Under the pieces are notes generated by a model that made no database searches, was not told the DNA's origin, and saw nothing but the letters and a program-made list of their open reading frames with translations. From the NCBI RefSeq assembly GCF_028747205.1, contig NZ_CP112880.1:930001-994000 (forward strand): DNA of 64,000 nt, given 5' to 3'. The stretch is from Streptomyces sp. CA-278952 (GTDB taxonomy: Bacteria; Actinomycetota; Actinomycetes; Streptomycetales; Streptomycetaceae). Numbering within the stretch: the stretch's first letter is position 1; the number at the start of each line of letters is the position of its first letter. Of the stretch, positions 17,787 through 27,100 are shown piece after piece. Made by a program: the position numbers and the translations under genes.

Positions 17787-19289
17787 TCAGCCGGCGAACC
17801 AGCGCTGGGGGCGCGGGTTCAGGTTCTGGTAGATGTGCTTGGACTCGCGGTACTCGGCGAGCCCCGTCGGGCCGAGCTCGCGCCCCGTGCCGGACTTCCC
17901 GAAGCCGCCCCACTCGGCCTGCGGCAGGTAGGGGTGGTAGTCGTTGATCCAGACGGTGCCGTGGCGCAGCCGTCCGGCGACCCGGCGGGCCCGGCCCGCG
18001 TCGGTCGTCCAGACGGCGCCCGCGAGGCCGTAGTCGGTGTCGTTGGCCAGCGTGATGGCCTCTTCCTCGGTACGGAAGGTCTCGACGGTGAGAATCGGGC
18101 CGAAGGTCTCCTCGCGGACCACCCGCATCTCGCGGTGGCAGCCGTCGAGGACGGTCGGCCGGTAGAAGTATCCGCCCTCGGGCCGCACGTCGCTGGGGGC
18201 CGGGCGTTCGCCGCCGGCCCGGACGATCGCGCCCTCCTCGCGGGCGGAGGCGACGTACGCCTCGACCTTGGCGAGCTGCTGCGCGGAGACGAGGGGGCCG
18301 CACTCGACGCCCTCCAGGGTGCCCCGGCCGAGGCGGATGGCGTCGGCGCGGCGGGCCAGCTCGGTGACGAACCGCTCGCTGACCGAGTCCTGGACGATCA
18401 GCCGGGCCCCGGCGGAGCAGACCTGGCCGCTGTGGAAGAACGCGGCGTTCAGAGCCTGGTCGACGGCGGTGTCGAAGCCCTCGTCGGTGGCGCAGGCGTC
18501 GGCGAAGACCACGTTGGGGTTCTTGCCGCCCAGCTCCAGGGCGACCTTCTTCACGGTCGGCGCGGCGGCCTGGGCCACCTTCGTACCGCTGGCGAGACCG
18601 CCGGTGAAGGAGACCAGGTCGACGTCGGGGTGCTCGGAGAGGCGCGCGCCCACCGGGTCGCCCGCGCCGGTGACGAGGTTGGCCGCGCCGTCGGGAAGGC
18701 CGGCTTCGGAGAGCAGCTTGATCAGGTGGACGGTGGAGAGCGGGGTGACCTCGCTGGGCTTGAGCACGAAGGTGTTGCCGGCGGCGAGGGCCGGGGCGAT
18801 CTTCCAGCTGGCCTGGAGGAGGGGGTAGTTCCAGGGGGCGATCAGGGCGCAGACGCCGACGGGCTCGTGGACGACGATGCTGTGGACGTCGGGGTCGCCC
18901 GCGTCGACGACCCGGCCGCCGCTCTCGTTCATGACGAGGTCGGCGAAGTAGCGGAAGGCATTCGTCACGTCGTCGACGTCGACCCGGCCCTCTTCGAGGG
19001 TCTTGCCGGTGTCGCGGCTCTCGGTGATCGCGATCTCCTCGCGGTCCCGCTGGAGCAGCTCGGCGACCCGGCGCAGCAGCCCGGCCCGCTCGGCGACGGG
19101 CTTGTGCGGCCAGGGGCCGTCGTCGAAGGCGCGCCGTGCCGCCGCGATCGCCGCGTCGGCGTCCTCCGCCCCGCCCTCCGCGACGACGGCCAGGACCGTG
19201 GCGTCGGCGGGGTCGACGATCTCGCGCGTCGCGCCGGATCCGGCGGCCCGCCAGGTGCCGTCGATGTGGATGGTGTTGAGCGCCGACAT
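17787..19289 (-). CDS. betB: Betaine-aldehyde dehydrogenase-like NAD(P)-dependent aldehyde dehydrogenase
   Basis: A 500-residue ALDH. Motifs: Rossmann/active region PWNYPLLQASWKIAPALAAG, FTGGLASGTKVAQ, catalytic Glu in LELGGKNPNVVF, catalytic Cys in FFHSGQVCSAGARL, and the C-terminal EWGGFGKSGTGRELGP. Start chosen at 19289 because MSALNTIHIDGTWRAA fits the family and GGAAGG lies 8 bases upstream, although the frame stays open to 19442. It is first gene of the operon and would make glycine betaine from the aldehyde produced by the next gene. No betI-like repressor is adjacent. Confidence 0.87.
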   Translation of the reverse strand: MSALNTIHIDGTWRAAGSGATREIVDPADATVLAVVAEGGAEDADAAIAAARRAFDDGPWPHKPVAERAGLLRRVAELLQRDREEIAITESRDTGKTLEEGRVDVDDVTNAFRYFADLVMNESGGRVVDAGDPDVHSIVVHEPVGVCALIAPWNYPLLQASWKIAPALAAGNTFVLKPSEVTPLSTVHLIKLLSEAGLPDGAANLVTGAGDPVGARLSEHPDVDLVSFTGGLASGTKVAQAAAPTVKKVALELGGKNPNVVFADACATDEGFDTAVDQALNAAFFHSGQVCSAGARLIVQDSVSERFVTELARRADAIRLGRGTLEGVECGPLVSAQQLAKVEAYVASAREEGAIVRAGGERPAPSDVRPEGGYFYRPTVLDGCHREMRVVREETFGPILTVETFRTEEEAITLANDTDYGLAGAVWTTDAGRARRVAGRLRHGTVWINDYHPYLPQAEWGGFGKSGTGRELGPTGLAEYRESKHIYQNLNPRPQRWFAG

Positions 19290-19499
19290 GTCGATTTCGC
19301 CTTCCGTGCCTGAAATGCCCCCTCCGGTTCGGCCGGGGCGTGCTGCGCGGTGAACCGGGGTACGGCCGCACCAGCGGCCTGGACCCCTCCCCGGTCCGGC
19401 GGAATGTATGCCGAGAATTTCACGCAGAGTGATGCGCCTCACGCGTGCAGGCCGCTCCGAAAGGCTCCCGGACCTTCCGTGCGGGGGGTCCGGTGCTGG

Positions 19500-21371
19500 T
19501 CAGGCGGGTGGTCGTGGGGCAGCCAGCCGGTGGGCCGCGTGCTCCCACACCTCCGGCCCCTCCCCCGCGACGGTGGCGGCGAACCGCTCGGGGCGGGCGA
19601 GGAGCCGCCGGTGGCCGGGGTGGAGCGCGGTGTGCGCCAGCAGCCAGCCGGCCAGCGGATGGGGGTCCCCCGGCGCCTCGGACCAGCGCTCCCGGTACGC
19701 CTCCCGTGCCGCGGCGGCCTCCCCCCGGACCAGCAGCACATCCGCGCGGACCGGTGCCGTGGCCGCGCGCACGCGGCGGGCGACGGTGACCGGCACGGCG
19801 TCCGGAGCGGCGACCGACGCGACGCCCGGCCCGGTGTCCGCGACGATGACGTCCAGCGCGCTGTCCGGGCGGAGGTACAGCGCGCCCCGCACGTCCTGCC
19901 AGTGGGTACGTTCCGAGGCCGGGACGAGCAGGGGCTGCCCTACGGGCGGCGGCGGAGCCCCCGTGCGCAGCGCAGCACCCAGGCCGGCGCGCTCCTCGTC
20001 CGCGCACCGCAGATTGCGCAGCCGCCACTCGACCCGGTGGCCGGCCGCCGCCGCGCGGGCCCGCGCCACGGCCCGCCCGTCCACGGGTTCGCGGAGCCAG
20101 CCGTCGACGGTGCGGGTCAGTCCGGCGACGAGCCGGCGGCCGGGTCCGGTGAGCGCGGCGCGGGTCGCCAGGGTCCGCAGGACCGCACGGGTCTGGAGGC
20201 GCCGGAGCGCGAACCGGAAGGGTGCCAGATCCAGCGGATCGGCTGCCCGGTCCCCGATCCGGTCCCGCCAGAATCCGGCGACGCCGACGAAGGCGTACGC
20301 CCCGTGGAGAAGCCCCGGCAGATGACGCGGGTCCGGGCGCCACGGGGCGTAGTGCTCCTCCTCGCGATCGTCGTCGAGCATCGCGAAGAGGTGCAGCAGC
20401 GCGCCGAGTTTGCTGTGCTGGAACTCGTGGACCATCGTCTCCGCGAGCGCCGCGCCGTCCGGGGGCCGGGCCACCACCATGGAGCCGAACGCGTCGGCGG
20501 TGGAGGCGCTGAGCCCCGCGACGGGGCCGTGTCGCAGCCGTCCGGGCCAGGGCACGATCCGCCCGATCTCCTCGGGGCGCAGCGTGCCCGGGCCCGTACC
20601 GCCGGAACGCGGGGCGGGGTCGAGCAGCGCGACCGCCGCGGCGAACAGTTGCTGCCAGGAGCCGAGTTCGCACGGGGTGAGCCGCTGGGGCGGGATCGGG
20701 TGGCCGAGGTCGCGGTACGGGTCGGTGTCGTCGAGGGCGACCTCGGGCCCGCCCGGCCGGACCGGCAGCCGGTGCGTCGGCCACCACAGGGCGCTCGGCG
20801 GCGCGGTGAGCGGTCGCACGGTCAGCGCCGTCGCCCCGGTGCCCCGTCCGGCCGGGACGAGCAGCAACTCGCCTTCCCGTACGCGCGCGTGGACCGGCTG
20901 GAAGCCCAGCAGCGGGGTGCCCGGCAGCCGGGCGAGACCGAGCGTCGGCAGGGCCACCGCGCCCTCCCTCGCGGGCACGACGAGCTCGGCGGCCGTACCG
21001 GCCCTCACCGCGGCCACCAGGGCGACGGCGGCCAGGTGTCCGGCGTCCACCCACAGCGGAGAGCCGGCCGCGGTGCCGTGCAGGCGGCGCAGCGTGTGGG
21101 CGAGCCAGCTCCCCACCTGTGGGCTGAGCAGCAACTCCTCCACGCAGTCCGGCCTCCGGGCCTCGGCCCGTTCGACGGCCCGCCAGATGGCGCCCAGGTC
21201 GGCGGGGCCGAGCAGCGCGGGCCGCTCCTCCAGCCGGCTCAACAACTCCCGCAGCAGGACGAGGCGTCGGGCCCGTTCGCCCGCCACGAGGAAGCGGACG
21301 GTCTCCACCGAACCACCGCCCGCGGCGAGTTCGTCGAACCAGTGGCCGGGCATCCGCATCGGTTGCTGCAC
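19500..21371 (-). CDS. HExxH-type putative peptide-modification enzyme (FxSxx-system-like)
   Basis: A 623-residue protein of the HExxH putative peptide-modification family, reported as aKG-type peptide beta-hydroxylases linked to FxSxx-COOH loci. The motif HEFQH is at residues 315-319, followed by the family-typical YAPWRPDPRHLPGLLHG block and the YAFVGVAGFWRDR helix. The N-terminal 300 residues are mainly helical; the C-terminus has TPR-like helices. In many relatives this domain is fused to a radical SAM protein; here it stands alone. The GTG start has GAGGAG upstream. It lies 66 bases downstream of a small peptide gene, its probable substrate. Confidence 0.8.
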   Translation of the reverse strand: MQQPMRMPGHWFDELAAGGGSVETVRFLVAGERARRLVLLRELLSRLEERPALLGPADLGAIWRAVERAEARRPDCVEELLLSPQVGSWLAHTLRRLHGTAAGSPLWVDAGHLAAVALVAAVRAGTAAELVVPAREGAVALPTLGLARLPGTPLLGFQPVHARVREGELLLVPAGRGTGATALTVRPLTAPPSALWWPTHRLPVRPGGPEVALDDTDPYRDLGHPIPPQRLTPCELGSWQQLFAAAVALLDPAPRSGGTGPGTLRPEEIGRIVPWPGRLRHGPVAGLSASTADAFGSMVVARPPDGAALAETMVHEFQHSKLGALLHLFAMLDDDREEEHYAPWRPDPRHLPGLLHGAYAFVGVAGFWRDRIGDRAADPLDLAPFRFALRRLQTRAVLRTLATRAALTGPGRRLVAGLTRTVDGWLREPVDGRAVARARAAAAGHRVEWRLRNLRCADEERAGLGAALRTGAPPPPVGQPLLVPASERTHWQDVRGALYLRPDSALDVIVADTGPGVASVAAPDAVPVTVARRVRAATAPVRADVLLVRGEAAAAREAYRERWSEAPGDPHPLAGWLLAHTALHPGHRRLLARPERFAATVAGEGPEVWEHAAHRLAAPRPPA

Positions 21372-21437
21372 CCGCGCTCCTCTGTCGTGGTTCCGGCGCG
21401 ACCGCGGGGCCCGTCTCCGGGGAGGGCCGCGCAGCGC

Positions 21438-21662
21438 TCAGTCGGCGCGAGCGTTGGGGGGGCCGTCATTGGACAGCGTGCTGGTGCGCGCTCTTCGGAT
21501 CTCCTCCAGCAGACGCTGTCCGGGCGCGGGAGCGAGGGCGCGCACGGTGGCGACGCCCACTTCCGCGAGGTCCGCCACATCGGACTCCACGTAGTCGGCC
21601 GGATCACCGGCCAATGCCGTCTGCTGCAAGGCCTTTTCCCCCTCTTCGGTCCGGCGGCACAC
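21438..21662 (-). CDS. Small FxSxx-like precursor peptide
   Basis: A 74-residue peptide with GTG start. Residues about 25-55 (ESDVADLAEVGVATVRALA, then a QRLLEEIRRAR helix) match the leader layout of FxSxx-COOH precursors: acidic patch, D-hydrophobic-x-E-V segment, short amphipathic helix. The C-terminal tail (TSTLSNDGPPNARAD) lacks the terminal F-x-S-x-x, so the core differs. It sits between the caspase and the HExxH enzyme genes, same strand, as expected for a substrate. There is no homology I can assert beyond this pattern, and the start codon is uncertain. Confidence 0.55.
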   Translation of the reverse strand: MCRRTEEGEKALQQTALAGDPADYVESDVADLAEVGVATVRALAPAPGQRLLEEIRRARTSTLSNDGPPNARAD

Positions 21663-21733
21663 GATGCCACCCGTCCCTTCCCATCATGACGAATGGGTTG
21701 CCTTCCGGAAACCCGTGCGATCACGTCGTACGA

Positions 21734-22873
21734 TCACGGTCCGGGCGGGCCGGGCCGGTCCTCGACCAGGAACTCCCGCAGGGCTTCCTCCAGTTCGGCG
21801 GCCCTGCCGGGATCGTCGTCGAGCAGGGTGACGGCCCGGTAGAGGTCCCAGGGGCCCTCCGGACGCCGCCGCAGCGTCCGCAGAATGCCCAGGACGTCCG
21901 TACGGGGCACCGCGTGCCGCGGCATCCGCGCCACCAGTACCGGGTCCAGCTCCCCCACCATCGTCTGACGTTCGTCCCGGTCGCTCATCAGCGGATAGGC
22001 GAGGAGCGCTTCGACCACCCGGACGAGACCGCCGCCCGTCCGGTCGGGTCCGGGGCGGACTCCGTCCGTCGGCGGCGGTGTCGCCGGACGGCCGGGCAGG
22101 TGCTCCGCGTGGCCGGGGCGGTGCAGTTGGAGCGTGGGGAGCTGGGTGCGGCTCTCCTCGGCGCGCAGCCGGTCGAACCGGCCCCGGACGGCCGCGAAGA
22201 GCGCCTCCGGGTCGGGAGCCGGACCGCGCGGCAGAGCGGCCAGCTCGCGCAGGAGGACGTCCGAAAAGACGCCCAGGCCGCGCACGGGGTCGTTGGCCGC
22301 GCGCTGCCCCCGGTCGGCGGCCAGCAGCACGTTCTGCCGGTGCACGCGCAGTCGCTGCCCGGCGGGGAGGCTTCCGTCCGGGATCGTGACCGCCGGGCGG
22401 TGGCGCTCCTCGAAGGTCCGGCAGGCGTCCACGACCCAGTACTGCTCCGCGAAGCCGGGCAGGACATCGCTGCTCAGGCGACGTCGGGCGGACTCCATGT
22501 CGATGTTGCGGCGGTCGGCGTCCGTGGCGTCGGCGCAGTAGAGCCGCAGGTGTTCGTCCCGGTCCAGGACGCCGTGCCCGCCCCACCAGACCCAGAGCAC
22601 ATCCCCTTGGCGGGCGGGCAGTTCGTGGACCAGGACCCGACGCAGGGTCTCGTGGTCGGCGCCGCGGTGGCCGGCGACCGGGTCCGTCCCGTCCGCCGGG
22701 GCGAGGTGCAGCAGGATGTTGGCGTCCGGCACGCCCCTGGACCGCAGCCACTCCCGGAAGCGCAGCGCGTCGCGGACCGGCCCCGGCAGCGTCCAGTGCG
22801 GGCCCGCCGCATAGGCCTCGACGCCGACGACGAGCGCCATCACACGCCTCGGGTCGACACCGCCCGGGGTCAC
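21734..22873 (-). CDS. Caspase-like peptidase with C-terminal EAD2-like domain
   Basis: A 379-residue protein (368 if the ATG at 22840, preceded by GAGG, is used). The N-terminal caspase/metacaspase fold has the His in VWWGGHGVLD (about residue 100) and the Cys in QYWVVDACRTFEE (about 151). A proline-rich linker (about 245-290) leads to a C-terminal helical module with LLAYPLMSDRDERQTMVGEL, matching effector-associated domain 2, a death-domain-like adaptor. The GTG overlaps the upstream hydrolase stop by 4 bases. This is an inferred protease effector recruited through EAD2 contacts with the VMAP protein. Confidence 0.82.
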   Translation of the reverse strand: MTPGGVDPRRVMALVVGVEAYAAGPHWTLPGPVRDALRFREWLRSRGVPDANILLHLAPADGTDPVAGHRGADHETLRRVLVHELPARQGDVLWVWWGGHGVLDRDEHLRLYCADATDADRRNIDMESARRRLSSDVLPGFAEQYWVVDACRTFEERHRPAVTIPDGSLPAGQRLRVHRQNVLLAADRGQRAANDPVRGLGVFSDVLLRELAALPRGPAPDPEALFAAVRGRFDRLRAEESRTQLPTLQLHRPGHAEHLPGRPATPPPTDGVRPGPDRTGGGLVRVVEALLAYPLMSDRDERQTMVGELDPVLVARMPRHAVPRTDVLGILRTLRRRPEGPWDLYRAVTLLDDDPGRAAELEEALREFLVEDRPGPPGP

Positions 22874-24033
22874 GGCAGCCGCTCCGCTATGGCCCGGTAG
22901 ACGGCCGGATCGGTCCAGTAGGCGCTGTGGGCGGCGGGGAACGGCTGCCGGTTGTCGGTCGCGATGTCCTCGGCCCGGCCGGGGAACAGCGGTGCGGCGG
23001 CGAAGCCGAGCAGATCGCGGCGGTCGTGGATGTTCAGCCAGGCGGGGACGTGGACGGGCAGCGGTTCCGGGTGTTCGAGGTGGGGCAGCGCCCCCGTCTC
23101 GTACAGGAACGGCCCCTGCGAGCCCACCGTGACCAGCAGTCGCACGTCGGGCAGCGGGGCCTCGATCAGGGTGTCGAGGGCGATGATCCCGCCGAGGCTG
23201 TGGCCGAGCAGGACGACCGGGGGCTCCACGGCGGCGACCAGCTCGCGCAGCGCGGAGCGCAAAGGGCCGCCGCGGACGAGGAACGTGAGGACGTCGCCCG
23301 CCGCCGGGTGGGCGGCCCCGGTGAGGGCGCGGCGGCGGCGCACCGCGTAACGGGAGCCGAGCCGCGCCAGGGGCCGTGCGGCCAGCCGGCCCACCGGCCC
23401 CCTGCTGGTACCGGGCGCGGCGGCGCCGAGCTCCCGGGCGATCCGGTCCACCGCGGCGTCGCGGGCGGCCCCGTCGGGGATCACGGGCGCGTCCTCGGCC
23501 AGGGCCGCGCCGATCACGGCCGCGGCCAGCGCGCGGGCCAGGAGCGCCGCCAGGGCTTCGGGGTCCAGGGCTTCGGCGGCCGGGGTGAGCAGGGGGCCAC
23601 GGGCCAGGGCTGCGGCCCGCGCACCGAGACCCGGGCCCAGCTCCGGGGCGGCCGCGTCGCCCCGGGCGGCCAGCGCCGCCAGCCGCTCCCGGAACTCCTC
23701 GTCGGGGAAGGCGGCGCCCGGCGGGATCTCGCCCGAGGGGCCGCGAGCGGCGGCGAGGGCCAGCTCCGCCTCCGGGTCGCGGTAGAGGCGCTCCCAGGCG
23801 GCGGTCTCGTCGTCCTGCTCGCTCTCCGCGTCCCGTTCGGTGGCTCCGGTCCCGTCGTACGGGATGCTGGCCCCGCCCGCCGCGAGCCGGGCCCCGTACC
23901 GCTCTCCCCAGTCGAGCGGTACGACCCGCACGCCCGGGGCGGCCTCGGCGAGCGAGGCCGTGACCCGGGTGTACAGGGCCTCGGCGTGCGGTGGCCGCAC
24001 GCCCGTGCCGTGGATGAATATGACCGTGGTCAT
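22870..24033 (-). CDS. Alpha/beta hydrolase (serine esterase/lipase-like) in the conflict cluster
   Basis: A 387-residue hydrolase with an N-terminal oxyanion strand TTVIFIHGTG (residues 2-11) and nucleophile elbow VVLLGHSLGG (Ser about 279). Candidate Asp is in NIHDRRDLLG (337-340) and catalytic His in AAHSAYW (about 369). A long Ala-rich lid or insertion (about 60-260) separates the halves. No signal peptide, so it acts inside the cell. The stop overlaps the caspase start (GTGA), so the two are made together and may be parallel effectors. Substrate unknown; phospholipid or ester targets are plausible. Confidence 0.78.
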   Translation of the reverse strand: MTTVIFIHGTGVRPPHAEALYTRVTASLAEAAPGVRVVPLDWGERYGARLAAGGASIPYDGTGATERDAESEQDDETAAWERLYRDPEAELALAAARGPSGEIPPGAAFPDEEFRERLAALAARGDAAAPELGPGLGARAAALARGPLLTPAAEALDPEALAALLARALAAAVIGAALAEDAPVIPDGAARDAAVDRIARELGAAAPGTSRGPVGRLAARPLARLGSRYAVRRRRALTGAAHPAAGDVLTFLVRGGPLRSALRELVAAVEPPVVLLGHSLGGIIALDTLIEAPLPDVRLLVTVGSQGPFLYETGALPHLEHPEPLPVHVPAWLNIHDRRDLLGFAAAPLFPGRAEDIATDNRQPFPAAHSAYWTDPAVYRAIAERLP

Positions 24034-24153
24034 GCGTCGCCCCCGTCAGTGGTCTCCCGGCCCGCCGGTCCGGGCCGGATCCCGTGGTCGGTCCGGGCCG
24101 GGCCCCGTGGTCCGAACGGACCAGGTGTCGGAGCCCCGGCCCGGTCCGTCGCC

Positions 24154-27100
24154 TCACAACGGAATCACCGTCACGTCGTACTCGATGCGCTGGTGCAGCC
24201 GGGCCGAGGTCCGCCACGGGTGCTGTTCCCCGAGGACGCGCGTCAGGCCCTCCACCGCCCGGGCGTTGAGCCCGTCCGCCTCCGCGGGGCGGCCGAGTCC
24301 GCGCTGGTCCAGGGAGAGGTTCGCGACGCAGACGAGGGTGAAGGGATGGTCCTCGCCCGCCACCTCGGTGAGCAGCGGCAACGTGGCGCTGTCCACCTCC
24401 AGGGCGCCCGCGAAGTCCAGCCGGGCGTAGTGGTCGTTGGCCCGGCCCAGCGCGGCGGCCAGGGAGTAGACGTGCCGCTCCCCCAGGTCCGCCCGGAGCC
24501 GAGCCCCCGCGACCGTGTCCAGCCGCTCGGCCTCCTCGACCTCGCCCATGGCCCGCAGGGTGGCGGCCACGTTGACCATGGCGCACAGGGTGTACGGGTG
24601 GTGCTCGCCGAAAATGTCCCGGTAGCGGTCGAGGATCTGCCGGCCGAGGCGCCGGGAGTCCTCCAGCCTGCCCGCGATCCTGCGGTCGACGACCGCCGCC
24701 AGGGCGGCCCCCAGGGTCTCCGGGTACTCCGCGCCGTACCGGGTGGTGAAGCGCTCCAGGATCTCCTCGACCAGCTCCGACGCCTCCTCCTGCAGCCCGG
24801 CCCGGCGTCGGCAGATCGCGAGATTCAGCGCGGCCCGGATCGTCGCCGCGTTGGTGCGGCCGAAATGGGTCCGATAGGTCTGGTAGGTCGACTCCTGGAG
24901 GACCCGGGCCCGGGGGAAGTCGCCCGCCTCGCGGGTGTCCGCCGCCAGGGCGCTCAGGGTGTTGAGGGTGAGGCCGCTGGTCGGACCGTAGAGCAACTGG
25001 CGTTGCCTGGCTGCCTCTTCGTCGATCTCCATCGCCCGTCGGAAGTCGCCGTTCACCCGCAGCGAGACGCCGTAGCTGTGGGCCGCGTTCAGCGTGGTCG
25101 GGTCCTCCGGACCGTAGAGGTCGCTCGACCGCTCGAAGGCCTCGGCGCTCAGCTCCCGGGCGGCGGCGAAGTCGCCCCGGTAGCGCAGCGAACCGGCCAT
25201 CTGGAGCATGGAGTCGATGAGCTCCTCCTCCGGGATCGGAGCGTTGCGCGAGACCTCCATGGCCTGCTCGCTCAGCGCCGCGGCCTCGGGGATCCGGCCG
25301 AGGTGCTGGAGGTAGAAGGCGAGCATCTTCGTGATCCGGATGACATGCAGGTCGTCCTCGGCCGACTGCTCGCTCCAGGCCTCCCACGCCCGCCGGGTCA
25401 GGTCCGCGCCCGCCTCGTGCGCACCCCAGTAGTAGAGGAAGGTGACCATGTCGAACACCAGGTCGCGCACCCAGCCGTCGGAACTGCCGACCGCGTCGGA
25501 GGCGATCACGTGGGGCAGCAGCCCGAGGTAGGTGGGCCACTGCTCCGGCGAGGCGGGCAGTCCGGGTTTCGCGGTGGTCAGGAGCGCGTGGGCGGCGTTG
25601 CGCATCGCCTCCCGCTCCTCCGGGCCCAGCCGGGCGACGATCACGTTCTGCATCAGCCGGTGCATCTGGAGCGTGCCGGCCTTGTGGTCGAGGCGCACCA
25701 GCGAGAGCTTGCTCAGGTCGCGGGTGGCGCGGGCGAGCAGCAGGGGGTCGCGCAGCACAGGGTCCAGTTCGGGGGTGATCTGGACGTTGCGGCCGCCGCG
25801 GAGCATGTTCAGCGGGATGGGCTCGGGTGCCATACAGGCGCAGATCTGGAGCAGTTGGCGGGCGGCCGGGTTCTCGACGGACAGCCGGCCGAGCGAGATG
25901 TCCCAGACCGCGGCGACGGGCAGCGGGTAGTCCGGGGACGGGGCCAGTTCGAGGATCTCGGGGCGGCGTTCGTCGAGCAGTTGGAGGTACTCGTCGACCG
26001 GCATGCCGGTGGCGGCGTGCCAGGCGCCGGCCTGCTCGACGGCCAGGGGCAGATCGCCGAGCGCCTCGGCGAGCCGGCCCGCGTCATGGGTGCTCAGTCC
26101 CCGGGCCCGGCGCTGGAGCAGGGCGATGCTCTCCTCGCGGTCGAAGACGTCGACGCTGAGGGGGGTGGCGACCCGTTCCCACTCCCTGTTGCGCGAGGTG
26201 ACGATGATCTTTCCCGGTCCGCCGTTGGGGAAGTACGAGCGCACCGACTCGATGTCCTCGGCGTTGTCGAAGACCAGCAGCCAGTTGTCGAAGGGCTTGC
26301 CGGTGCGCAGGGCCTCGCGGACGGCGGGGACGGCGGTGTTCGCCTGCGGCCCGACCTCCAGGCCGAGGCCGGCCGCCAGCTCGGCGAGCGCGGCCAGGAT
26401 CAGGCTCTCCTGCTCGGCGGGGATCCACCAGATGACGTTGTACTCGCCGCTGTGACGGTAGACGTACTCCACCGCGATCTGCGATTTGCCCACGCCGCCG
26501 AGGCCGTGCAGTGCGTGCGGGAGGACCGCCGTCGTCTCGTCCTCGGTCAGCTGCCGCTCCACGGCGGCGAGAAGGGACTCGCGGCCGGTGAAGTTGGGGT
26601 TCTTGGGCGGTACGTTGCCCATGATCCTCGGCTGGCCCGAACGGACGACGCGTGCTTGCGGCGCTTTGACTTCCATCTCCTCGTGAGCCCTCCGGGCGGT
26701 GTTGTCAGCCGGTGCCGAGGGGGCAGCTGCTGGGGGTGTCGTGGGCGGCACGGGTCCTCCTGGTGAAACGACGCTGTCCGGTGGCAGCCTTGCCCATTTC
26801 GGGGCGGCTTTCAGCACATCCGCATCGATCTCACCCGGCCGGGCAGGGGGGTCGTCCGGCGAACGCACCAGGCGGGCGGCCACCCTGGCGGCCCGGCCGG
26901 CGTAGGGGCCCGACAGCGCCCGCAGCACCGCCAGCTCGATGCGGAGCCAGGGACGGACACCGGGCTCCGCGCCGGGGAGGGCGGTACGCACCGGGTCGTG
27001 GAGGGCCGCGCGCAGTCGCGCACCGTGGCCCTGCCCCGTCCGCAGCTCCGCCAGCAGCCCCACGGTGCGGGCGAGTTGGGTTCTGGTGCTGGTGGCGAGC

